Of a DNA stretch of 64,000 bases, positions 1-11,133 are shown in pieces. The notes under the pieces were generated by a model, which searched no databases, was not told the origin of the DNA, and worked only from the letters and a program-made list of their open reading frames with translations. The position numbers were made by a program, and so were the translations under genes. How positions within the stretch are numbered: position 1 is the first letter of the stretch; the number at the start of each line of letters is the position of its first letter. The stretch is from Hypomesus transpacificus. Lineage: Eukaryota > Chordata > Actinopteri > Osmeriformes > Osmeridae. The stretch lies in NCBI RefSeq assembly GCF_021917145.1, contig NC_061072.1, forward strand, positions 14,114,742 to 14,178,741, given 5' to 3'.

Positions 1-23
1 TGTAGTGTGTCCCCAGCATAAAC

Positions 24-233
24 CAGTGGTTCTTAATCCTGTCCTCAGGGAACCCCTGGCCTGCATGTTTTAGATGGTTCTTGGCTCCAACACACCTGAA
101 TCAAATGCATGTTCGTTACCAGGCTTCTACAGAGCTAGATAAAGACCCATTTAATCGAATCAGGTGTGTTGGAGCAGGTAAACATCTAAAACATGCAGGA
201 CGGGTTCCCTGAGGACAGGGGTAAGAAACACTG
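24..233. mobile_element. Palindromic hAT-type MITE in a ube2i intron
   Basis: The two arms are long imperfect inverted repeats. The left end begins CAGTGGTTCTTAATCC and the right end, read in reverse, begins CAGTGTTTCTTACCCC. Both arms then share TGCATGTTTTAGATG and a CTCCAACACACCTGA block. The flanks (GCATAAAC and GTCCAAGC) match at only half of eight positions, so any target duplication has decayed. There is no coding capacity, as expected for a non-autonomous element. Teleost MITEs with these ends are usually assigned to the hAT superfamily; that assignment rests on the terminal bases and general knowledge. Confidence 0.7.
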
Positions 234-370
234 GTCCAAGCTATTGGAAATGTACAACTTAAACTGTTAATCTGAGCATTCAACAACAATGCACCGGTGG
301 TAAAAGTGTAAACATCCACTGTACCTTACCTGGTAGCTAGCAGTTGTTTACTTCCTGACAATTAATTTAA

Positions 371-673
<303 letters not shown>

Positions 674-1407
674 GGGTGAACGCACCACTCGGAAGACATG
701 GTTCTATCGTGGATCTCCTCCCCTTCTCAGTTTCTCAATGAATGTGACCCTCTCACATTGAGACTTGATTAAGGACTTCTATTTAATAACTCCCACGCAT
801 TCTGTGCCATCCGCTCTTCTGATTTACCATTTTTATTTCAATCGCATCCTGACCATCGGCTGGTGAGTGCGTGTGGCACGGGGAGGGAATGGTTGCCACA
901 GTGACCTGAATGCCTCCCTTTTTAACCCCTCGACTTCTGTTCTGGTGTGAGGGCCGTGTAGGCTGCACCGTAGTTTCAACATTGATCCTTCTCTTTCAAG
1001 GAGTTACGTCTCTTGGTTGGGTTTTGTTTCTGTTCAAATGATTCTGTCACAGGGTCTGTTCCTTAACTCCCCCCTCCTTCCCTCTATCTCCAATCCTTGA
1101 TTTTAAATGTAAAAAGTTTTGCTATTTCTTCAATGTCAGTATTTCAATTGCTGTATCATGAATGGCACTTTTATATACTGTCTTATCACACTAGTGTCTC
1201 TAGATGGCTCTCTTGATTCTCTGATGCAGGTTTTCTATTCAGCATGCTGTAATGTAAGATAGAATCTGCTGCCTTGGCTGTCTTTGTTCATTGGAGTGTT
1301 TGGTATGAGGAAAAAAATCAGGGACCATGTGTGGTCACTCTGAAGACAGGTAGGCTTCCTTCTGTAACAGACTCTATGGTGCTTTTGTTCATGTATGTGT
1401 TAGAGTA

Positions 1408-1413
1408 AATAAA
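1408..1413 (+). terminator. Polyadenylation signal of ube2i
   Basis: AATAAA lies about 735 bases after the ube2i stop and is the first canonical signal in the sense orientation, giving a 3' UTR of about 0.75 kb. Confidence 0.6.
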
Positions 1414-1785
1414 AATGTTTCTATAAAGCTTTGGTTAAATTATTGCCTTTTATATTAGGCAAAACTCAAATGTATGTGTACCCCTTGATTTTAAGCATAT
1501 TAGTGTAATGAACTTGTTGGGTGTGAATGTATCTTGACATATCCTTGGTATATAGAGATGATTTGACTCCAAATTGCTGTTAACATTAATTTAATTCATG
1601 TTACAAATGACAGATACAGAACTTGGTAGTCCTACAAACAAGAAAATGGTAGTAAGGTAAAGGACTTGACTGATTGCATAGTAAATAAATAAGCAGGCCC
1701 GATTAGCTGGCGGGGGGGGGGGGGGGGGGGTTTCAAAGCTCCTAAAATTCCGCAGTTGGTCACTGTTCAGCTAATTTCTGACAAA
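1414..1785. other. Convergent 3' region between ube2i and il21r, with a G19 run
   Basis: No gene is seen. The stretch is AT-rich and contains an uninterrupted G run at 1712-1730. It probably holds the 3' UTR of il21r, but I see no clear minus-strand AATAAA. Confidence 0.5.
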
Positions 1786-4337
1786 TCAGTCAAACTGGTA
1801 GACTCCATCTGACGTCTCGTTAAAGTGAAGCTCTGATCGCTGGTCCTCGGCCCCCACCACCTCGCCTGCCTTCCTGGCTGTCCCGAGAGTGTCAGACAGG
1901 ATGCAGTACTCGTTGGTGTACAGGTGGACTTCCCGCTCCAGGGACACAGCACTGCAGCGCCAGCATCCAGAGTCTATCTCCAGGACACACGCCATGTCAG
2001 AGATGAGTGATGCGCTCCTCACCAGGTTGCTGGAGGAAGGAGGAGGGGGCCTGGGGTTCACGGCTGGAGGGCCGCCCAGGAGAGCCGCCTCTGAGACTGA
2101 CGTGATGGGGCTGTCACAGGAAGGGTCTCGGCCCTGGGACGGGCAGAGTGTGATCTTGTCCAGGATGGTGTCGGTTAGGGTGTCGATCTTTAAGGTTTCC
2201 TCCGTCTTGAAGTCCTCTTCACTGCTGGGTGTCACGACCCAGCTCTGTAATAAGGGAGCATTGCAGCTATAACATAATGTTTCTTCATGACACTGAGTTC
2301 ATTGCCTTCCCGTCGCTTGTTCAGTTATTGTAAGCTGGTTACATGGTGGTGATAAATGAGCAGCATATTATAAGTGTAGTAGTTGATTAACTTGGTGTAT
2401 GGAGGCCAGGTTACCTTGAAATCCCCCTTACATTCGCTGTAAAGCGATTTGAAAAATGGTTCTGGAGTTGGGATGAAAGTATTTCGCCTCATCCTACAAT
2501 ACATAAATGGTAACTAGACTTAAATATGCCAAGCTATTTGGATTGAGAAACTGGAGCATACCCACTTTATCGAGTACTTTTGGTAGTAGAAATGACTTAC
2601 TTCACAACAGGGATGTAGCACAGGAATAGCAACATTGGACCCAGGACACAAAGCGGGATTATAATGTTAGCGTCCAACAAGGACTTGACGGTGTTCCAGG
2701 GAGGCACTGCGTTTTCAAACCAGAACGACAACTTTAGTGTGACTTACTGCAAACATGAGCATATACACTGAGGTAGTCTACACAGCTGTCATACCATGTT
2801 TGCTGGGGGTTTTCCAGTTTACTTCTGAGCCCCATTCACTCCATTGCCCTTTGTAGGATATCTGATTGGGGCTAGACCTCACTCTAACTCTGTACACAGT
2901 TTCTGCTTCAAAATTGTAGTCGTTAACCGTGATGTTCATGATGGTTGAGGAGAGTGTGACAACCTGTGAGGTGAAACGAGTCAAACAGGAGAAGCTGTTT
3001 AGTTCAGTTTGATTTGGACATTTTAATGGCATAAGAATGTTATAGTAGCTCATACCTCTACTTGGTGATTCATACTTTGATAGCTTAGCTCAAATTTGAG
3101 GTCGTCAGTTAGATAGAAATATGGGTAATCTTCATAGGTGCTCTTCCATGTGAAGTGGTATTTATCGTAGCTCCGGTGGACTGTGAGGTTGCAAGGTGTT
3201 TTAGGCTTTACTAGAAAAACAATATATATAGCATTAGATTGATTGTCCGACAAAAGAAAACAAAAAGGACTCAAGTAAGCAAGTTTCTGTTCTTAACACT
3301 AGTGTATCTGTATTCTCTTGTGCGTATGTTTGTGTCGTACTACTCTTTAGCGTGCATTGTCAAAGTCACCTACTGTGTTCCACAGGCTTGAAATTATCAT
3401 CCAGCAGCCTAGAGCTGATGTCCCCATCTCTGTTGATGTAGAGCGTGATTTGAAAGACATCCATGTCCGTGAAGGTTGAAATGTAATCGTCTTGAGGGTT
3501 TTGAATTAATGTGTCAAATGAACAGGAGTAATTGCTGTAGTTCCATGCCAGGCTACAGTTATACACATCCCTGAGGAGAGGGGAGGAGAGGGATCAAACC
3601 CGAGCTACTAAAATGCCATAACGATGTAACCCCTGAACCTGTGCATATTTGAATGTGAGGGAACGGCTGACCATTGAATATTTAGAATATTACTTGCGTG
3701 TGTTGCTTTTAGTTAAAAAGATAGCAGAAAGTAAAATGAGGATGGTGCATGTCAGTGTAAAATAGATTTGTATATTAAGGAGGCTTCGTATTAACTCACT
3801 GAATTTGATGAAACGTCAGCCAGTGTGTGTGGTTAAACGTGTGGGCCTCTTTCGATCTCACACTGAGTAGGCAGTTTATGGTGTACAGGTAGTCAGTCAG
3901 ACAACTAAGACTGTAGTCCACTGCTGAAAACACATTAAAAACACTCCAACCATTACTCCCAACACTAGCTTAAGTGGTTTGTGAATGCCATTGTATGTTT
4001 TGTCATTAATGTAAAAAATACCGGACATAAAGGATAATGAGGAGAAAAGAACCTTTTGAAATAATACATTGAAACAATTATTTTTTTTATGCACAATTAT
4101 ATCAGAACAAGTTATGTACATAAAATCAATATGATTAAGTTTAAGCCCCCTTTGACTAATAGGTGTTGCGACTCTTCCATATCCAGCTGATATTGTAGAT
4201 TTATAATCAGACTCGTAAACACCACACCACTGCATATATGTTGCACACCACCATTGGTTTTTACCTTGTTCAGGAGAAAGTCCGTGCAGACAGAACATAT
4301 GGAGAGACACCAAGATAAATGCCAGGTGAAGCCTCAT
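1786..4337 (-). CDS. il21r: Interleukin-21 receptor (class I cytokine receptor)
   Basis: Eight exons on the minus strand: 4337-4265, 3923-3800, 3570-3374, 3210-3056, 2963-2795, 2706-2601, 2493-2415 and 2244-1786, coding for 453 aa. Order: signal peptide (about 1-20), first fibronectin-like domain with its paired cysteines, second domain, a WSxWS-type box written WSEWGS, a transmembrane helix (about 253-272), a proline-containing Box1 (IPTPEPFF) for JAK binding, and a tail with several tyrosines. The phrase YHFTWKSTYEDYPYFYL matches mammalian IL21R (WRSDYEDPAFYML), as does SLSCLTDYLYTINC in the first domain and GDFK just after Box1. The receptor acts at the lymphocyte surface with the common gamma chain, signalling through JAK/STAT. 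IL2RB and IL9R are the main alternatives; the fit to IL21R is better. Teleosts can have more than one copy. Confidence 0.88.
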
Positions 4338-6258
4338 GTCGGTATTGGTAGAGTCTGGATGAGCACTAAAAACATTTGGGTGTAATCAACTTTCACTTAG
4401 CCCCTGTTAGATGCTCTGTTTTTCAGATCTGTTGTTCAATACCCTTTCTACCGTGGCTAAAAGTGGGAGGATTCAGATAGTAGCAGCTGTTATCTCATCT
4501 GTCATGAGCAATGCAGGATGTGTTAGAATTGAAGATTTCTATATCTAGTTAGTGGTGGTGAGCCAGTATCTTGAGCCAAAAGGGAATACATGTATAATTG
4601 CATAACATTTAGGCTATCAATTGACATTTAGTCATTTAGCAGACGCTCTTATCCCGAGTTTCCTGTATTGTATTCATATATGGAGACACATAACAAGATA
4701 TTTGAGCCGTAGTTACTTGTTTATTTTTGTACAATTATTTTGTTTACATGCCTCCAATACATCTTGACAGAAATGGTGTTCCAAACAAATGATCATAATC
4801 CATAAATTTACAACATCCAGTTGTATTCCCCAAAACAGTTTTCAGTGCGTGTGAAGTTGTACAGTGCAACATGCCTGCAGTTCAGGACTCCTGTAACTTA
4901 GGCCTGGAAATGTCTTATCAAAATGTAGCATTGTTAACATAAGTTAACATTGGCATCTTTTTTTTCTGATGTGATGGCCCCAGTAAAGGTTACCAGTGAC
5001 AACAGTGTCACCACACAGGAAGATGTGAAAAAGTATATCAGACATCGTCAGAGCACTGAATTACGTTCACGGTGAACAGTTATTTTGCACAGGAAACGTC
5101 TGTGTATAAAAATCATTAGCACCTTATGATACTAGACAGAGAGGTCACAAATAAAGACTTCACATCAGAACACTTCTAATTTTGCTCAGGTAAATTACCG
5201 AGGCCGATTCATACACTGTTGATCTCCATCTCCATATCTTGCATGCTTAGTAATATAATTAGCACAACAGTCTATTATCTGTGACAGTGTTCTTGTAGAC
5301 AAGAACTTGTGACATTGCGCAAGTTAAGACATCTTGAGTTGTAGCCCCTATCAGCATCTCCCTCAAACTTTTGGTTAAAGTAACTTAGATTGTTATATGC
5401 ATTCACTCCCAAAGATAAGTGTTTCCGCCATAGTTTTACTTTCAACTGAACACACAAACTAAACGTACAGACAAGCAGTAATTAATTCATTTGGCTTATA
5501 ATAGTGTTTATTCCAAGTGATCAGATGACTTTGGGCACAGTTGGGGGCTGATAGAGGCCAGTTATACACTAAAACCATGTCAAGAACAAACCTCAATTCT
5601 TTTGTCAAAATGTTGAAATAGGTAATAGAATTATTAACCACTCAAAGGGGGTAAATTCAGTATTGTTTATTTGTCTTCATAAATTCAGTTGTCTTAAATA
5701 CAGACATTATTGTGCAACTCACTTAGACGTTGCACACAATATCCAGTGGAATGTAAACAATATTTTAAGTTAATACTACAAATGGACTTATTTGTGATTT
5801 CGAGCAGTCTTCATGCAGTTAATGGTCAATTGAAATTGATATTTATGCACTATAGCAGTAAGGGTTTGAACCCTTTTGCAGATTTTGTTTTTTTGTTTTG
5901 TTGATGCTTTTACATGTCCCTGTGCTTATCATACTTTAGTGATTATAATATACAGAGGAAAGTGCCTAACCACATGACATCCCCGGAGGACAGAGATTAA
6001 CCTCCAGATTGTCTAATGTTTTCAGCCTCAACGATAATCTACTTAAATAACAGAAATGGAAAACTAGTACTTTAAACTTGTTCAGTACCTCATAAATTTC
6101 ATTGAACATATGTTTGATAAAATTGATCAACCTCAGACCTTAAAAACAAAAACAACAACAAACATGGCCAGAGCTAGAATCCACATTTACAATAAATACA
6201 AATACTATTTGAGTAATAGTTGAGTTATCCACAACTGTTGAGCCACTGTTAAAGACTT
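4338..6258. other. il21r upstream region and downstream flank of the tubby-like gene
   Basis: No coding exon is recognised. The left part should hold the il21r promoter. The right part probably holds the 3' UTR of the tubby-like gene: minus-strand AATAAA (TTTATT on the plus strand) occurs near 5667. A SINE tail fragment lies at 4624-4656. Confidence 0.5.
4624..4656 (-). mobile_element. Fragment of a teleost SINE 3' tail
   Basis: Read on the minus strand it contains GGATAAGAGCGTCTGC followed by TAAATGACT, the very common 3' tail of teleost tRNA-derived SINEs. Only the tail is present. The same tail, diverged, ends the element at 7901-8012. Confidence 0.6.
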
Positions 6259-9200
6259 TCACTCGCAGGCCAGTTTGCCATCGAAGGAGGACAGAGTGAT
6301 GGCAAAGGCTTGGAGGGCACACATGGGGAAGCTGTAGTCCATGGAGAAGACATCCTCGGCCACGCGGCCAAACTGCATCGCTATGTAGTCCTCTGGGGGG
6401 GTTGGGTTGAGGGGAAACCAGAGAGAAAGGGGATCAATATATAGTGATATAATACAGCAAAGGGTGTTTGGAGGTGGGAACACAACCAAAGTAAGTCAGT
6501 AGATTAACTTCTAGTTAAGTGAGATCTGATGATTCTCGCTGTACACTCCACCTATTCACAGACATACATATATATATATTTATACAATATATAATAGCCT
6601 AACAATACTAGCATGCTGGGGCTCATCTTGTAGGACTCTTACCTCATCGGTTAAGTCCTCACTGCAGTGGCCTGGGTTTGATTCCAACTCTGGCCATTTA
6701 CTGGCATCTTTCTCTCTTGCTCGCTCTCTCCCCTGCCTTTCCTATCTTTCTACCTTCCTTCACTATGAAAACAAAGAGCGCCGGCTGGCTTTTCTCTTTG
6801 ACTTATTTTGTGACACCTGTCAATCAAACTTGAGCTGGAGGAAAGCGCAGGAATTATTGTTACGAGCATTACTAGCATGTTGTGATGTGGTCGTAATCAA
6901 ACCCTTGTGCACTCACTGAACACCGGAGTATTTTTCCTTATCTTACCGTTGTCGGGGTGGACGATCTGAAAGTTTTTGACTGAGGCCTGAGTGACGCGCC
7001 CATGGAAATTGAGCACATAGGACTGGGTCTGCTCATTCCAGCTGGGTGACTTGTTCATCAGGTTGACCAGGTTTTCACTATTCCCATTCTCATAGCGGGT
7101 CAGCAGAGATTCTATATCCTGAAGGGGCGTTTGTAAATACAAACATGTATTTACATGACAGGAATGTCATATGTGTATATCTACCGAACAATAGTAGTTA
7201 TGAAATTCATAAACAAGTATTTGCGGTATGGGGTATCAATGGACTTACGCTTTTTGGACGAATGCACACTCTTTCATCATTGTCCTTCATGCCAGGAATG
7301 ATAACGATCATTTTCCTTGGGCCCTTAAATCCAAGAACATTCCTCTCCTGCAAAGAATTGAAAACATGTATATCGTCTACAGGTACATAATGGTGTGCCA
7401 CTGCATAAAATAGTCAAACAAGTATGTTATGAGTAGAAGGAAAGCTGCACTCACGTAGCAGATGGCAGCCAGCTCTTGACGGACTGATTCGCTCTCTTTG
7501 ATGAAGGGCTTCTTGTCTGGGTTCTCTCCACCGTCGTATACGGTGAACTTTGTGCCCAAAACATTGGATCTGAGAGAGATGAACCTTATGAGATGTCTGA
7601 TGTAGAATGCAGTGTAACATGGAGAGTATAGGACGGTTGGTGTACCTTAATTTGCCAATGTAACTGTTAGTATCTCTAGACAGATCTGTGGGATCGATGG
7701 AGATAAGGTAATTGGAAGTTTTGCACTTTTTTCTCTTCCTGCCTGCCATTAAGAAAACCTATAAAAGAGAAGAGAAGGAGAGGACAAGGAGAGGGAATAA
7801 GAGAGTGCTCTCTGCCAATGACAGCACGGCTTCCATACTGTAGCTTACTGTCTGTGCTGCCTCAAAGCTGACCCAAAACATAGCACAGACTAAAGGAATG
7901 GGTATATACCGTAGCTCATTGGTAGAGCACCTCACTGCAGATCAGGAGGTTTCAGATTAAAGTCCCTTCCTGAACATCACTAGGGATGAAAGTGTCTGCT
8001 AAATGAATACATTAAATATTGCGTCAAGACTTTCAACTTTGAAGCCTAATGACAATACTGAACAAACGAACCCTCTTGCCATCTTCCTTCTCCATGTGGA
8101 GGTAGTAGGTGGGATACATCCCCTTCTCCACACCCCTCCGGTCACGTGTGATCCTACACTGAATGGTCGTATCCCTGGGGGCAGGACGCAGGGCAAACTG
8201 TTCCAGGTCCTCCACCGACAGGGGAGAGGACTGAGAGGAGGGGGGCAGGGTGTTCAGCAAAGAACAAGGTGTCACACATGTTTAGAGAAGAATGTGGTAA
8301 ACGTGTTCAGAGAATGAAGATATGGAACACAATTTGTTAAACTGCAGGCGTACCTTCAACATACACAGTACAAATAGGCCAAACGACTGGGTGAAACATT
8401 CATGAAGTCATTCCAATGTGGTGTTATTTCTTACTCTTCCAATTGAGTCATTGTCTGAGGTGGACTGTTGCCTGGAATTGGTGTTAAGGGATGCCAGGTT
8501 GGTCTTGGTTTTCTCCCCTTTTTTTGTCTTTCTTGGTGTTTTCTCTCTCTCGAGAATTTCATCATCCCTGCTCTCATTGTCGCTTATTTGGCACCTTGCT
8601 GTAGAGGTTGAGACGCAAAATTCACAAATGTATTCCATGTGTAATGTTCAAGTTCACAGTTAGGTTAGTGTTAAGTTGGCGCACAGCAGCTAACTTACAT
8701 GTGTTCAGTTGTTTCTTTCTGGGTGTCGATGGAACAGGGCTTTTCGACCAGTCCCTCCCCTCCTCATCATCTCTGTCCAGGGGCATGTTTAATTTGGGAA
8801 GCTCCGTGACTGAGTCTATCTGAATGGCTGGACATTCTGGGACATTGAGAGACAAGGGTCACACAAGATCATATCATGGAATGGTTGTAATTTCAGCCCC
8901 ATCGAGTGAGCGCCTGTGGTACTTTGCATACCATGTAAAAAATGCATGTTTTGTTAACTTTGTTAATAAACATCAGGTGTGAATATCGGATTTACAAAAG
9001 AATGTAAGTACCTGGCTCTGTGTGTGAGTCATTGGCTTTGGCTCCTTTATCTTTACCGTCAGAGGCCGCTCCTTTCACTTTGTCCTTTTTCTTGGTCTTC
9101 TTTTCTTTCTTCTCTTTCTCTTTTTCCTTCTTGTCTTTCTCTCCTTGTACTTCTTCATCCTCAGTCTGTTCCAACTCTGAAGTACAGAAGAGGGAAAGAC

Positions 9201-10405
9201 GGGTTCTATAATTTTTTGTTTGACAAAGGGATAATAATTTAGCATCAAACACACATGTTGAATTCTCACGTTTAGTTGACCCTTTTTTAACTCCTTTCTT
9301 CTTGGTCTTCTTTTCCTCCACTTGTTCACCATTTTCTAGGTCATATTTGGGGTTTGGCTGTGAGTCCATTTCTAGGTCCATGGTCTTGGTAATGATGGGC
9401 TTCTCTGGCGTCATCTCCTCTGAGGCTCCATTTGTTTGGATACTAAGTTCTCCTAGGCTGATTTCCTCCAGTGGGTTGTCATGGGCATGTTCAACCTGTG
9501 AGTCTAACAGTAAAGAAACACACACACAAATATCCTTTAAAAGAGAAAATAATTGTAATGTATTTATGGCATGCACTTTTAATAAAGATACAGGGATTGA
9601 ATAATGTATATGTTATATTACACTGATACAAATACTTACAGATATAGAGGTTTTAAGTAGCCTAATAATTCAACAAAAGCACAGCTGAGAATTAGGCCCA
9701 CAGAGATCATCGCTCACCATTCAAGGAGTTGTTGCTCTGGGATTGGCTAATCAACAGGGCCGTGTCATCAGCCCCACCAGACTTCTGTTTGCTCTTCTTG
9801 GGCCGCGCGTCTCGATTGGCTGTGACCATTTGGGCATCGGCCCGCCTCCTCTGCTGTTTCTTCATCAGAAGGGACCGCTGTGAGGGATTCAACTGTTAAT
9901 CTTAATTCCAAGACTGCATTAAATGTCTCACTATTACACTAAAATGAACAATAATGGTGAATAAGGAGGTATATATCTCCATTAACTTAGATTAAATGAC
10001 TGTCCGTTTTCTATTGCTGTAAAGTTGTTAGTTGGCAATGTTTTGTTAGCTGCGTGTTCCTCATTTGTGACATCATTTCCATACAAAATATGCATATCCT
10101 GAGAAGTAATTGTAATGATGCTATACAAATGTAGGTTGATTTTCTAAGATGACACTGTGAGCAGTCTTTCAAAACCACAAAGGCCATACATAATTATTTT
10201 TTGATACCACATTGGATTTATTTCATGTTAAGTTTTGTTGGTTGTTGTACATTGAGTCAAATTCGCTTTCACAGTGCACTACAAACACGATTTGTTTTTT
10301 GGGGTCCTAATGAGTTTGTGTTAACTTTGGCCTACAAATTGTTACAGATTGAGCTGCTTTTACCTGATTGTCCAGCTTTTGTTGACGTAAATCCGGGTCC
10401 TCCAT
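6259..10405 (-). CDS. Tubby-family protein (TULP1/TULP2-like)
   Basis: Twelve coding exons: 10405-10364, 9877-9718, 9503-9270, 9176-9012, 8836-8699, 8598-8435, 8230-8072, 7758-7646, 7569-7455, 7347-7249, 7118-6947 and 6392-6259, giving 564 aa. The N-terminus ([25 protein letters not shown]) has the basic start helix of TUB/TULP2/TULP3. Residues about 80-300 are Lys/Glu-rich and low in complexity. The tubby domain runs from about 305 to 564 and keeps the phosphoinositide-binding [22 protein letters not shown] and the family-ending [10 protein letters not shown]. Tubby proteins bind PI(4,5)P2 and carry receptors into cilia. IIPGM with DERVCIRPK recalls TULP1; RY before the LVNL block and SPSW recall TULP2. 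I do not settle the paralogue. The frame stays open upstream of the chosen ATG, so a longer N-terminal isoform is possible. The gene is head to head with cfap119. Confidence 0.9.
6615..6785 (+). mobile_element. tRNA-derived SINE in the last tubby-like intron
   Basis: A B-box-like GGTTTGATTCCAACT is followed by GGCCATTTACTGGCATC and a CT-rich tract (CTTGCTCGCTCTCTCCCC) with an A-rich end. This is the layout of a widespread teleost tRNA-derived SINE. A second copy on the other strand lies at about 50283-50455. The A box is decayed. Confidence 0.5.
7901..8012 (+). mobile_element. tRNA-derived SINE with teleost tail, in a tubby-like intron
   Basis: The head GTAGCTCATTGGTAGAGCA is a good A box. 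A decayed B box follows near 7945, then the tail GATGAAAGTGTCTGCTAAAT. The element sits between the exons at 8230-8072 and 7758-7646. Confidence 0.65.
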
Positions 10406-11133
10406 GGTCCTCTTAAGGTATTGATCCACAACAGATAATGTTCCCAATAGGCGCCCTCTGAAAACCCACAATATCAAAATCTCGTCAACTGTTGTTTCAA
10501 GTCCATGATATGGGAACACAAACTAGCCTATACTACTGCCACAATAAAACCATTCTCTCTCGTTCTTTATCTTCATCTGACATACCCACCTGCACGCAAC
10601 AGAAGGTAAAGTGGATTAAGAAGGGATAAGGCACTTAAACTCCAAGACACAGCACAAGCAGTATGGACACTGGTGACGAAGCGGACCATGTCAACTGACT
10701 AGCTGTTTTCAATTAAATAATCAATTAAATAAAAGATAAAATATGCTTAAAAGGTAGATGGATATATGGTAACAGTTTCTGAAGGTTTTCATTACAAAGG
10801 CACATTTTGTAAACCATATGTGATTTGCCAAAATAAATGATCTTCTGATTTTCTGGATCTCAATCAAATATTGCCGATATTTTTCAGAGAAACATTTAAA
10901 TGTATAATTGGGCCTTTACCACGTGGGACAAGCGGGCTAAGGGGGATTGTGTTGTTGCTAGGACACATGGCGAGGTAAACAGAGAGGTGTCCAACTCTGC
11001 CAAGTAGGCTACTCAGGATAAATGTGTAAAGATGCACTAGACTTCGTTGTTCTAAGCAATTGTGAAAACCCAACTTCATGTCCCAATCATTAAGTTGATT
11101 CGCCGTTTTCAGTGGGAAGATAGAGCTGGCAAA
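10406..11133. promoter_or_regulatory. Bidirectional promoter region of the tubby-like gene and cfap119
   Basis: The two start codons diverge across 728 bases. GTTGCTAGGACAC at 10954-10966 differs at one key position from the RFX X-box consensus, which fits a pair of genes with likely ciliary roles. The tubby-like 5' UTR and possibly an upstream exon lie here; an acceptor-like TTTTCAG precedes the first coding exon. No TATA box is evident. Confidence 0.5.

Noticed and set aside
7911-7975. Possible functional tRNA gene
   Set aside because: The A box is good but the B box is decayed and the sequence runs into a SINE tail, so it is a retroposed tRNA-derived element.
9020-9211. Plus-strand Ser/Phe-rich open frame
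   Set aside because: It is antisense to the Lys/Glu-rich exon of the tubby-like gene.
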